This document shows positions 16,297 to 24,450 of a stretch of 64,000 nt of DNA, one piece after another. Source of the DNA: Anaerolineae bacterium. Lineage in GTDB: Bacteria > Chloroflexota > Anaerolineae > Promineifilales > Promineifilaceae. Positions within the stretch are counted from its first letter, which is position 1. Every line of letters begins with the position of its first letter. The position numbers were made by a program, and so were the translations under genes. The stretch covers positions 1 through 64,000 of the forward strand of contig JAHDWK010000025.1 in NCBI GenBank assembly GCA_023382655.1, in the 5' to 3' direction. The notes under the pieces were generated by a model that saw only the letters and a list, made by a program, of their open reading frames with translations, was not told where the DNA came from and did not search any database.

Positions 16297-19075
16297 CCGT
16301 ATTCTTCAACCCGGAGGCAATGCCATTGATGGTGAGGAAGATGGTGTGCAGCAGTTCCTGGGCGGTCTGGCTTTCCTGTTCACTGAGATAGCGCAGTTTG
16401 CGCAGCAGCCCCACCTGGATGAAGTTCAGTGGGTCAACATACGGATTGCGCTGGCGCACCGAACGCTGCAAAGTGAGGTCATTGTCCAGCAGTTCGCGCT
16501 GCCCGGTGATGCGCAAAATCCAGGCGACCGTGCGGTCAAATTCGGCTTTGATCTCCCCGTAAATCTGTTCGCGCACCGTTTTGTCGCTGACCAGGCTGGC
16601 ATAGAGGCGGGCAATGTCCATATCCGCCTTGGCCAGGGAGACCTGGGCATTGTCCAGCACCACCTGGAAAAAGGGCCAGTCGCGGTACATATCGGCCAGC
16701 AGTTGACCGTTGGCGGGGGGTTTGCCAAAGGTTTCCAGGGCCGCGCCCACGCCATACCAGCCGGGCAGTACATGGCGGCTCTGCATCCAGCTAAAACCCC
16801 AGGGGATGGCGCGTAGGCTGTCAAAGGTGGCTTTGGCGGTGCGGCGCGACGGCCGTGAACCAATCCGCATCTGGCTAATTTCGGCAATGGGCGTGGCCTG
16901 CTGCCAGTATTCCAACAGGGCCGGTGTTTCGTAAATCAACTGGCGATAAGCGCGGTAGGAGATGGCGGCCAGTTCATCCATAGCTGCCCGCCATGCCGGT
17001 TGTACACGCGGCAGTGCGCCGTGCCGGGGGTCGGCGCTGGCCAGCAGGGTGGCGTGGACGACCTGCTCCAGGTGGCGGCGGGCGATGGCCGGGTGGCCGT
17101 ACCGTTCGTCTATCACTTCACCCTGTTCGGTAATGCGAATACGGCCGTTTACACTGCCCGGCGGCTGCGCCAGTATGGCCCGGTTGGCCGGGCCACCGCC
17201 GCGCGCAATGGTGCCGCCCCGGCCATGAAAGAGCATAATCTCCACTTCATGTGCCCGGCACGTTTCCGCCAGCGTCTCCTGAGCCTGGTATAGTTCCCAG
17301 TTGGCCGCCATGTAACCGGCGTCTTTGTTGCTGTCGGAGTAGCCGATCATGATGGTTTGGCGGCGGCCAGCGCGGGCCAGGTGGGGGGCATAGGCGGGGT
17401 GGGTAAAGAGGTGGGTCATCACTTCCGGGGCGCGGCGCAAATCATCGCGGGTTTCAAAGAGGGGCACAAAGGTCAAACCTTCCTGGTCGTTGTCCGGTTG
17501 CAGGCAAAGGCCATGCCATTTGGCTAAAAGCAGCGGGGCCAAGATGTCCTCCGGGCCGTGTGTCATACTGACGATGTATTGGCCGAGGATTTCACGGCCG
17601 TAAAAATCCACACCGCGTTTGAGAATCTGGAACAGTTGCAACGTCTCCTCGGCTTCGGCGGAGAGGTCGGTGAGGGTGGTCAGGTCGGGGTTGGGCTGCG
17701 CCAGCAAGTCAGAGAGGGTGGCAGCACGGCCGTCGCCATCCAGCGCGCCAAAATCGTTATGCAGCCCCAACTTTTGCAGCAGTTCACCCAGCACGGCCGT
17801 GTTGTAATCGCTGTATTGGCGGATGTCCAGCGCGGCCACGTGCAGGCCAAACACCTGCGCCTGCCGCCGGAAATGGGCCAGGTCATCGTGGGCAATATCC
17901 TCCAGCCCTGCCTGGTGCAAACTTTGGTTCATCAGGTCAAGCGGCCGTAACAAATCATCCTTGCTTTTCATGCGCAGGGGGCGGTTGCTCAACCCCTTCA
18001 GCCGCGACACCATGTCTCCCCGTGAAGCGTGGGCCAGGTCTTCAGCCAGCGTGGCCGCCCACAGCCGGTAGGGTTCATTGGGGTAACGGTTAGCCAGGAA
18101 AGCCAGATGCTCTGTCTGGTTTTTCACTTCGGTGAGGGCGGCCATAAATTCTGGCGGGATAGGGGTGAGGGTGTCAGATACGGAGAGGGAGCGGTTGAGG
18201 TGTACGGCCGTCGCCCGATGTTTTTCCACCGCCAACCCACGATGCAGCCGCAGCGTTTCGGCGGAGACATCGGCGGTGACGTTGGGATTGCCGTCCCGGT
18301 CGCCGCCAATCCAGGAGCCAAAGGTGAGGAATTGCCGGGGTGGCTTGAGGGTGGGGTAATTTTCGCTGACGGCCGTGACCATAGCTGCGTACACGTCGGG
18401 GATAATGTCCCAAATGGTAGCATCTACATAATACAGGCCGGTTTTCACTTCATCACTGACGGTGATGACGGCCGTGCGGGTGCGGTTCGTTAGCCAGAGA
18501 GACGTGACCTCGGCGCGGATGTGCGCCAGCAGCTTTTCTTCCTCCACCGGCAGCAGTTCGCGCACGTGCAGTTCCGTCAGGGCGTGGCTGATGCGGCGCA
18601 GTTTGGATAGCACCGTGCGCCGTTTGGCCTGGGTGGGGTGGGCGGTGAAAACCAGTTCCAGGCGTAGCTTGTCCAGCAGTTTGCCCATCTCGTACTCGTC
18701 TACGCCTAGCTGGCGCAGTTGGGTGATGGCGGCGGCGATAGATTCTTGGAGCGGTTGGGGATGGGCGGCGCGTTCCCGCTCACGCAGCACACGGACGCGG
18801 TTGATCTCTTCGGCCAGGTTGACCAGCTCAAAATAGGTGGCGTAAGCGCGGGCGACCAGTTCGGTTTGGCTGATGGTGAGGCCGGCAACAATGGTTTCCA
18901 GACGGCCGTCAATATCCATCTGGGGATCGATCCGTCGCGCTTTGGTTAACGCCCGGATACGCTCCTCCAGTTCAAAAATTTCAATACCGGCCTGATGGCG
19001 AATCACCCGCCCCAAAATATCCCCCAACAGGTGAATGTCTTCGCTGAATTGTTTGCGGGTATCGGTTGTGGACAT
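16292..19075 (-). CDS. ppc: Phosphoenolpyruvate carboxylase
   Basis: 927 residues, the normal length for bacterial PEPC, which forms oxaloacetate from PEP and bicarbonate. Motifs in order: VFTAHPTQAKRRT (catalytic His), FGSWIGGDRDGNPNVT, MIGYSDSNKDAGY, FHGRGGTIARGGGP (mobile loop), RAIPWGFSWMQSRHVLPGWYGVG, and the C-terminal QRNPYVDPLNFIQV with the family-typical end NTG. All catalytic blocks are intact. Role: anaplerotic replenishment of the TCA cycle. It stands alone as a transcription unit, with repeat elements on both sides. Confidence 0.97.
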   Translation of the reverse strand: MSTTDTRKQFSEDIHLLGDILGRVIRHQAGIEIFELEERIRALTKARRIDPQMDIDGRLETIVAGLTISQTELVARAYATYFELVNLAEEINRVRVLRERERAAHPQPLQESIAAAITQLRQLGVDEYEMGKLLDKLRLELVFTAHPTQAKRRTVLSKLRRISHALTELHVRELLPVEEEKLLAHIRAEVTSLWLTNRTRTAVITVSDEVKTGLYYVDATIWDIIPDVYAAMVTAVSENYPTLKPPRQFLTFGSWIGGDRDGNPNVTADVSAETLRLHRGLAVEKHRATAVHLNRSLSVSDTLTPIPPEFMAALTEVKNQTEHLAFLANRYPNEPYRLWAATLAEDLAHASRGDMVSRLKGLSNRPLRMKSKDDLLRPLDLMNQSLHQAGLEDIAHDDLAHFRRQAQVFGLHVAALDIRQYSDYNTAVLGELLQKLGLHNDFGALDGDGRAATLSDLLAQPNPDLTTLTDLSAEAEETLQLFQILKRGVDFYGREILGQYIVSMTHGPEDILAPLLLAKWHGLCLQPDNDQEGLTFVPLFETRDDLRRAPEVMTHLFTHPAYAPHLARAGRRQTIMIGYSDSNKDAGYMAANWELYQAQETLAETCRAHEVEIMLFHGRGGTIARGGGPANRAILAQPPGSVNGRIRITEQGEVIDERYGHPAIARRHLEQVVHATLLASADPRHGALPRVQPAWRAAMDELAAISYRAYRQLIYETPALLEYWQQATPIAEISQMRIGSRPSRRTAKATFDSLRAIPWGFSWMQSRHVLPGWYGVGAALETFGKPPANGQLLADMYRDWPFFQVVLDNAQVSLAKADMDIARLYASLVSDKTVREQIYGEIKAEFDRTVAWILRITGQRELLDNDLTLQRSVRQRNPYVDPLNFIQVGLLRKLRYLSEQESQTAQELLHTIFLTINGIASGLKNTG

Positions 19076-19092
19076 GCGGCCTCTTTCGTGAA

Positions 19093-19164
19093 CCGTAACC
19101 CGTATTCCGTAATCCGAATCGGCTGCGGATGACGGGTCACGGATGACGGGTCACGGATGACGGT
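19093..19164. repeat. Family A pseudo-tandem repeat between ppc and NUDIX
   Basis: Units such as CCGTAATCCG and GACGGGTCACGGAT repeated three times (GATGACGGGTCACG). It starts directly after the stop codon of the NUDIX gene on the minus strand. Confidence 0.75.
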
Positions 19165-19716
19165 TTACTGATTACCGGAAACGAAGTTCTCGTAATGATA
19201 AAACGCGGCGACAACGAGGGCATGGGAAATACGGGCGTGCCGGATGAGGTTGGGGATGTCGGTGAGAGGGATTTCTTCGATGGCAATGTCTTCGGCGCCG
19301 TCAAATTCCGGTTTTTGTATCTGGCGCGCGCCCAGGGCCAGGAAGGTATGCAGTTGGTTGTCCAGAAAGGCGGGATTGGGTTCTACGCTGCCGATATGGA
19401 TGATGTGGTCGGCGATGTAGCCGGTTTCCTCTAGCAGTTCACGGCGGGCGGCGTCGCCGGGTGAATCGTCTTCCGGGTCCACAATGCCGCCGGGGATTTC
19501 CAGGGTGATGGATTCACGGCCGTGCCGGAACTGATGCACCATCACCACTTTGTCATCCGGTGTCAGGGGGATGACATTCACCCAATCGGCCGCTTCCAGC
19601 ACATAAAATTGGTGGATGTTGCCGGTACGTGGCGAGCGGCGCGTATCTTTGCGGGAACGGAAAATGCGGTAGTCGCCCAGGATTTCGCTGTTTAACTTCT
19701 CCCAATTTTCAACCAT
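19165..19716 (-). CDS. NUDIX hydrolase, ADP-ribose pyrophosphatase-like
   Basis: About 183 residues. The NUDIX box reads GGIVDPEDDSPGDAARRELL followed by EETGY, with the REx2EE metal-binding core. VHQFRHG upstream and the SVEPNPAFLDNQLHTFLA segment downstream fit the ADP-ribose/nucleoside-diphosphate-sugar pyrophosphatase group (NudF-like). ATG 19716 is preferred because the longer ORF would overlap the MoaD-like gene and an inverted repeat. It lies 44 bases downstream of that gene, possibly co-transcribed. Confidence 0.85.
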   Translation of the reverse strand: MVENWEKLNSEILGDYRIFRSRKDTRRSPRTGNIHQFYVLEAADWVNVIPLTPDDKVVMVHQFRHGRESITLEIPGGIVDPEDDSPGDAARRELLEETGYIADHIIHIGSVEPNPAFLDNQLHTFLALGARQIQKPEFDGAEDIAIEEIPLTDIPNLIRHARISHALVVAAFYHYENFVSGNQ

Positions 19717-19727
19717 GGTGTTGTCCC

Positions 19728-19760
19728 AGGTGAGACGCACCTCAAAGGTGCATCTCACCT
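19728..19760 (-). repeat. Near-perfect inverted repeat between MoaD-like and NUDIX genes
   Basis: AGGTGAGACGCACCT (19728-19742) and AGGTGCATCTCACCT (19746-19760) form a 15-bp hairpin with one wobble, starting at the MoaD-like stop. Each arm is itself close to a direct repeat of AGGTG. No T-run follows, so it may be a processing or pausing element rather than a terminator. Confidence 0.6.
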
Positions 19761-20014
19761 TATATATCACCGCCAGCAGAGGGTGGAAACAGGCTGACCT
19801 TATCACCGGGATGGAGGGGGGCCGTAAGGTCTACGGCCGTGCCGTTCACCGCCACTGCATTCACCAACCCATCGGGGATGCCCAGTTCGTGCGCCAGGGC
19901 GACGGCCGTGTCGCCTTCGGCTGACTGCCAGGCAAACGGCTGGTGTGGCGCACCTGCTACCCCCTCTGGCCGATACCGGCGTAGCTGTCCATATAGTTTT
20001 ACCTCAATTTCCAT
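19760..20014 (-). CDS. MoaD/ThiS-family ubiquitin-like protein
   Basis: 84 residues with the beta-grasp pattern of sulfur-carrier proteins: MEIEVKLYGQLRRYRP, ALAHELGIP, AVNGTAVDLTAPLHPGDKVSLFPPSAGG. MoaD and ThiS carry sulfur as a thiocarboxylate on a C-terminal Gly-Gly. Here the GG is followed by two more residues (GGDI), so it would need trimming to work as a carrier. No moaE, thiG or E1-like gene is close. The ATG at 20014 is preferred over a TTG at 20017. Confidence 0.7.
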   Translation of the reverse strand: MEIEVKLYGQLRRYRPEGVAGAPHQPFAWQSAEGDTAVALAHELGIPDGLVNAVAVNGTAVDLTAPLHPGDKVSLFPPSAGGDI

Positions 20015-20086
20015 CAAGGGGATGTCCTGAAACAGGACGCGGGTGAGCGCAGATTGATAAAATCCGCAAGCGTTCAGTCCCTCAAG

Positions 20087-20148
20087 AGACCTGACAGGTT
20101 TTTGACTAGGGAAGTTTCAAATTGAACTGGTAAAAACCTGTCCGGTCT
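20087..20148. repeat. Family D palindromic element (AGACCTGACAGG)
   Basis: AGACCTGACAGGTTTTT (20087-20103) pairs imperfectly with AAAAACCTGTCCGGTCT (20132-20148). The same element is seen at 23829-23846, 37221-37254 and inside purC at 55872-55904. Confidence 0.8.
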
Positions 20149-20182
20149 GAACGGTTATCGTGTAAATCCGCGTCCCATTTTC

Positions 20183-20632
20183 TTAATCTTCTTCCGCCAC
20201 TGGCCGAATACCCAGGTAAATTTTGGGGCCGCCGACAGTGCGTAAAATGGTGTCCACCGGGCGTTTGACTCTATCGGCCACTTCACGAGCAGTCATGGGC
20301 TGGTTGGCGTTGGCCAGTAACACACAAAAAACAGCGTCTACCAGCGACATGCGTTCGGCAAAATCTTCCGGCAGTTGGTTGAAATAGGTTTGCACCATAA
20401 ATTCAAAGCCATCCACCGTCACCACTTCCCCCGTTTCCGCATCCACCAGATCAACCTGTTGGCTGTCGCTGTCCATTTCCACCTCGGCGTCAAGCGATAG
20501 CCGGGAGAAGAGATAGGTTTTCAGGTCCAGTTCCGATTTTTGCCACCATTCATAGTCAATCGTGAACAGGGTATCGGCAGTTACCCGTTTTAAGGACAAA
20601 CCTTTGATCTGTGGGCGCGGATTGTTGCTCAA
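20183..20632 (-). CDS. Uncharacterised protein with C-terminal winged-helix-like segment
   Basis: 149 residues, not recognised. The N-terminal half is acidic and mixed alpha/beta (SLKRVTADTLFTIDYEWW); the C-terminal half ([26 protein letters not shown] then RPVDTILRTVGG) looks like a helix-turn-helix/winged-helix DNA-binding unit. It starts with TTG, and its GGAG ribosome-binding site lies within the end of the preceding gene (stop at 20636-20638, three bases away), so the two are translationally coupled and very probably act together. Confidence 0.7.
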   Translation of the reverse strand: MSNNPRPQIKGLSLKRVTADTLFTIDYEWWQKSELDLKTYLFSRLSLDAEVEMDSDSQQVDLVDAETGEVVTVDGFEFMVQTYFNQLPEDFAERMSLVDAVFCVLLANANQPMTAREVADRVKRPVDTILRTVGGPKIYLGIRPVAEED

Positions 20633-20635
20633 GGT

Positions 20636-22216
20636 TTATGACTCCTGCCAGCGGTTTTTGTCAAACTGCCAGTAATGGTCGCCGACGGGTTGGAAAGCGG
20701 GATGGCGTACCAACTCGGCAAACAGAGGGCCGGGCGGGACGCGGCGAATCATGTTGAGGGCGCTGTATAATGTTTTGGCGTGGACGGTGTTTTGCGGATT
20801 CAGTTGGGCCAACTGAGGAAATAGCTCCGCCAACAAAGAAGCGATGGTACGTTGTTGGCTTTCGGCGCGCCGCCACAGGGCGTCAATGGCGGCGATGGTG
20901 TCGGTACCGACAATCATCAGATCATCATAACCGCAGCTAACGGAGCGGCGTTTGAGTTCAAACTGGATGCGGTGGTCTACGGCCGTGGCCAGACGCACCC
21001 ATTCCCGTTGTGGCCGGCGCCGGTCATAACCCAGGCTGAGGATGCCTGGTTCTGGGCCGGGCTGTAAATGCACAAAGCCACCAATGGGAATTTCATTTTG
21101 TGCATACCATTCCGCCAGACCAAACAGATAACGGCCATCACGCACAACCCAGGCTTCAATTTCCTGGTTCGTTTCATCGTCTACCAACAGAATACGCTGG
21201 CGGGCGGAATTACTGGGGGGGAATAACGGCCGTATACGCGAACTCAGCGGAATGACCCCCATGAGCCGGTGGGGAAAGAGCAGCGTAAACACTACCAACT
21301 GTTGCACCCGGGGCGACTCCACCTCAGACCATTCGTCATCCAATTCCCGTTCCAGCAAAATAAGCTGCGGGCTGAGAAGGGCGCGGTCATAAGGGATGGG
21401 GGAGTAGTGTAGACGGTCAGGGATTTGCTGCACCCCTTCCGGTTCCAGGCGACGCAGGAACCACGCTACTTTGCCCCGTGGGGCTACTTCGTCAAAACGG
21501 CCGTCTTGCAGCAGAGCATAGTTCAGCGAAAAAATGAGGACTTCCGGCCCTACCCCGGTGTCCATATCCAGATGGGGCACAATTTGTTCTGTACCCAGCG
21601 GGCCACCTTCAAACATTTCTAACACGGCTTCGGCCAGATGCAAATGCCCAATGTTCACTTCGGCCATCAGCCCCTTCACAAACCATTGCTCACCCAACCG
21701 CACAAATTCAGCCCGTTTGCTCAATTCAGCGCCCACTTTGGCGGCAATATCGGCGCCATGCCGGGCAATGACCTGCTCTACATTCACATCTACCAGATTG
21801 GTCAGGGCATCGCCATCCGTGGCGTTCAAGGGGTGATCGGTTTTGAGGTCGGTGGCAAATTCGCGCTCTTTACCTTCAATGGCAACCGTGATCACGCGAA
21901 AGGGGCCAATCTGGGGGTTACGGCCGTCACGCACGGCTGTAACGGCGCCATTAGCAAATTGCAACGCCGGAAAGACCAACTCATCACCAATGGCATAACT
22001 GTTCTGGGGCTGATAAATGGCGCGGCCGGAAAGCAGCTTTTTGATACGACTATGCTCATTAGCAACCCGAAAACGGATAATCACTTCGGCAAGGTCAACG
22101 GCCGTTTGCGGCCGCTCTACTTCCAGAAAATGGTTATAAATTTGCTCAATATCAGCTTCGGTCAGGGCAAAAGTTGCACCCCAGTACTCGGCTGTTTGTA
22201 TGCGGGGTTGAATCAC
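20636..22216 (-). CDS. Uncharacterised 526-residue protein, possible repeated winged-helix fold
   Basis: Not recognised. It is soluble, with no signal peptide or TM helix. Several segments look like repeats of a winged-helix/HARE-HTH unit: RAEFVRLGEQWFVKGLM, FSLNYALLQDGRFDEVAPRG, and the C-terminal TLYSALNMIRRVPPGPLF ending in VGDHYWQFDK. A middle beta-rich region (about 300-430) separates them. GTG start with GAGAGGAG six bases upstream. First gene of a two-gene operon with the 149-aa protein. No catalytic motif is visible; DNA binding is inference. Confidence 0.7.
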   Translation of the reverse strand: MIQPRIQTAEYWGATFALTEADIEQIYNHFLEVERPQTAVDLAEVIIRFRVANEHSRIKKLLSGRAIYQPQNSYAIGDELVFPALQFANGAVTAVRDGRNPQIGPFRVITVAIEGKEREFATDLKTDHPLNATDGDALTNLVDVNVEQVIARHGADIAAKVGAELSKRAEFVRLGEQWFVKGLMAEVNIGHLHLAEAVLEMFEGGPLGTEQIVPHLDMDTGVGPEVLIFSLNYALLQDGRFDEVAPRGKVAWFLRRLEPEGVQQIPDRLHYSPIPYDRALLSPQLILLERELDDEWSEVESPRVQQLVVFTLLFPHRLMGVIPLSSRIRPLFPPSNSARQRILLVDDETNQEIEAWVVRDGRYLFGLAEWYAQNEIPIGGFVHLQPGPEPGILSLGYDRRRPQREWVRLATAVDHRIQFELKRRSVSCGYDDLMIVGTDTIAAIDALWRRAESQQRTIASLLAELFPQLAQLNPQNTVHAKTLYSALNMIRRVPPGPLFAELVRHPAFQPVGDHYWQFDKNRWQES

Positions 22217-22355
22217 AAAAATCTCCTCTCAACAGGGGTAGTGCTTTTGTGCGGGATGCCATTCCCTTTAGAATTACTCTTCACACGCTGAGATGGAATC
22301 GCTATCACGAGGGAGAATTATACCAACGCCGCCGGTTCGCTGCCAGTGCCCGTTG

Positions 22356-22432
22356 CGCGTAATCCGACAGCCGACATCGGACTTCGGTTCACGGATTACG
22401 GGTCACGCATCACGGCTTACGGCTCACGGAAA
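22356..22432. repeat. Family A repeat at the 3' end of the M23 gene
   Basis: ACGGATTACGGGTCACGC, ATCACGGCTTACGGCTCACGG and similar units. The stop codon of the M23 peptidase (minus strand, CCGTGAGCCGTAAGCC) is part of the repeat. Confidence 0.75.
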
Positions 22433-23863
22433 CTCCATCTCCACCCACGGCACCGGATTCACCGGTACGCCATTGACGCGCACATCCCAATGCAGGTGGG
22501 GGCCGGTGGAAAGGCCGGTGGAGCCGCCCGCCCCGATAAGCTGCCCGGTGGTCACGGCCGTGCCCGGCGCCACAGACATTTCTGACAGGTGAAAATAGGC
22601 CGTCATCACCCCCAACCCGTGATCAATAATGACAGTGTTGCCGCGTAGTTTTAACGGCGCGGCAAACACCACCACCCCGGCGGCTGGGGCCAGAATCTGC
22701 GTGCCGATGCCCCCGGCAAAATCCACGCCGGTATGGTAAATCTCGATGGGGCCACCGTTGTAGGAACGGCCGTCGCCATAGCCCGCCGTCACCACCGTTG
22801 TCGTTACCGGAAATTGAAACAGCCCATCCCACGCCGGAGCAGCCGCCGTCTGGTTGTAAATGGAGGCCAGAAATTCATCTTCTTGTTGGCGCACCTGTGG
22901 TTCCAGCAGCCAACCAAGCTCTTCGGGTACCGGGATTTGCTGTGTGCCAAAACCGGAGGAAGTAATCGGTATCTCCTGCTGGAAGGGCGTCCAGGGACGG
23001 CTGCCGGAACCGGCCAATTGTAACAAATACCGCCCTGGTTCGGTGAAAGCGTCTATGCCCACCAGCGCCACGAAGCCTTCGTCATAGGGGAAAAAGCGCA
23101 GCGGCTGCCCGGCCAGACTGCCATTGGGCGCGCCCTCTAGCAGGTTTTGCACATAAATGGAGACGGTGCTGCCTTGTTGCCAGGACAACGGCCGTACCTG
23201 CACCTGCACCCATTCACCGGGCAGATCATGGTAAACGGCCGTGCCCGGAATGCGTAACCGTTGGCCGGGGAAAAGGTAATAGGGATAAACCAGCCCATTG
23301 GCGGCGGCGATTTCCGCCGGCGAAAGCTGGTACTGCGCCGCAATAACCAGCAGCGATTCCCCGGTTGCCACCACATGGGGCGTACCCGTCACCGGCTGTG
23401 GCTGCGCCGATCCGGTGCGGCTGACCACCGTCAACGTCTGCCCCATGAGCAGCGGGGACATCCGGTTGAGCAGCCGGTTGGCCGCCATTAACTCATCCGG
23501 CGTGGTATTAAAAAGGGCGGCAATATGCGCCAGCGTATCCCCTGCCTGCACGATATGGGCTGTGACTACTGCCTCCCCTTCACCGCCGGGAATGAGTAGT
23601 TGCTGCCCAATAGACAACGCATCGGCGTTGCTCAAATTATTGACCGCCAGCAAATTCTCGACTGATACGCCATACGTGTTGGCAATGATGGTCAGATTTT
23701 CGCCTTCTTGAACGGTATGCACCAGAGGAATGATTGGCCCCCCAGACGACGGCGCCGGTGGCGTCGGCGTTGCCTCCTGTGCCCAGACCGTAAACGGCAA
23801 CAAAACCAGGAGCAGAGCCAGTATCATTAAAGACCTGACAGGTCTGTCGCTTATTCGTCGCAT
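22424..23863 (-). CDS. M23 peptidase with three LysM domains
   Basis: 479 residues, exported (hydrophobic LMILALLLVLLPFTVWA then QEA). Three LysM repeats: HTVQEGENLTIIANTYGVS, HIVQAGDTLAHIAALFN, HVVATGESLLVIAAQYQ. A beta-sandwich linker follows, then a C-terminal LytM/M23 domain with the zinc ligands in YHTGVDFAGG and HLHWDVRVNG. This is a peptidoglycan-binding hydrolase for wall remodelling. The N-terminal 12 residues are encoded across a family D palindrome (23829-23846), so the start at 23863 and the alternative ATG at 23827 are both possible. The former overlaps the DUF192 gene by 13 bases, suggesting coupling. Confidence 0.88.
   Translation of the reverse strand: MRRISDRPVRSLMILALLLVLLPFTVWAQEATPTPPAPSSGGPIIPLVHTVQEGENLTIIANTYGVSVENLLAVNNLSNADALSIGQQLLIPGGEGEAVVTAHIVQAGDTLAHIAALFNTTPDELMAANRLLNRMSPLLMGQTLTVVSRTGSAQPQPVTGTPHVVATGESLLVIAAQYQLSPAEIAAANGLVYPYYLFPGQRLRIPGTAVYHDLPGEWVQVQVRPLSWQQGSTVSIYVQNLLEGAPNGSLAGQPLRFFPYDEGFVALVGIDAFTEPGRYLLQLAGSGSRPWTPFQQEIPITSSGFGTQQIPVPEELGWLLEPQVRQQEDEFLASIYNQTAAAPAWDGLFQFPVTTTVVTAGYGDGRSYNGGPIEIYHTGVDFAGGIGTQILAPAAGVVVFAAPLKLRGNTVIIDHGLGVMTAYFHLSEMSVAPGTAVTTGQLIGAGGSTGLSTGPHLHWDVRVNGVPVNPVPWVEMEFP
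23829..23846. repeat. Family D palindrome at the M23 gene start
   Basis: A short AGACCTGACAGGTCT palindrome, matching the arms of the elements at 20087, 37221 and 55872. It lies inside the 5' coding end of the M23 gene. Confidence 0.65.
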
Positions 23864-24225
23864 AATCGAAATTGGATATGGTCCCCGATTTGCACCTGGG
23901 ACAAGATGGTTGGATGACCTTCGATGACATAGCGAGCCGGAGCAGGCGGCACATACGATGGCCGCCAGGGTTTGGCCAGCACCGTACCCACCACCTCCCC
24001 GGCGTCATTTACCCAGATGACGCCCAGGTCAAAAAAGACAAAAAACATGTGGATGGCAGTGTTCACTTTGCTATCGGCTTTGTACGCCAACACCAGCCCA
24101 TCGGTCTGGCCAAGACGCCGTCGCAAGGTAAAGCCACGCAGGTTGCTGAAAAAACTATCACACCACCTGGCCGCCGGAATGAGAACCTGACCGCTCTCTA
24201 CATGCAGGATATTTCTTGGTTTCAT
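23851..24225 (-). CDS. DUF192 family protein
   Basis: About 124 residues. Family hallmarks are a SFFSNLRGFTLRRRL N-terminal block, GLVLAYK, the HMFFVFFDLGVIWVN core strand with conserved His, and VVGTVLAKPW. DUF192 proteins are small beta-barrels, usually secreted or periplasmic, of unknown biochemical function. This copy has no signal peptide. An upstream extension of the frame to 24330 consists only of repeat sequence and is rejected. First gene of a pair with the M23 peptidase. Confidence 0.8.
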   Translation of the reverse strand: MKPRNILHVESGQVLIPAARWCDSFFSNLRGFTLRRRLGQTDGLVLAYKADSKVNTAIHMFFVFFDLGVIWVNDAGEVVGTVLAKPWRPSYVPPAPARYVIEGHPTILSQVQIGDHIQFRLCDE

Positions 24226-24239
24226 CGGGCGGAAGTATA

Positions 24240-24332
24240 GTGACAGGGTGACAGGGTGGCAAGGTGAAGGGGTGACAAGGTGAAGGGATGATTCTTTTCC
24301 TAATTCACAATTCCTAATTCCTAATTCCAAAG
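24240..24332. repeat. Family C and E repeats
   Basis: GTGACAGGGTGGCAAGGTGA and GGTGACAAGGTGAAGGG units (family C, 24240-24290) followed by CTAATTCACAATTCCTAATTCC units (family E, 24298-24330). Both families also occur in frame within purL. Confidence 0.8.
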
Positions 24333-24450
24333 GTGATGAGCGGTGGGGTGAACGTGTTACGGCCGTAGGGCAAACTCACTCCCACTTTACTTACAATGCA
24401 TCAGTATGGTGGTATGCTGAAGTTCAGATTGGTTCAATTTCAAAACAGAC

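Noticed and set aside
24226-24330. N-terminal extension of the DUF192 frame
   Set aside because: Extension is made only of family C/E repeat sequence; family homology begins at MKPRNILHVE.
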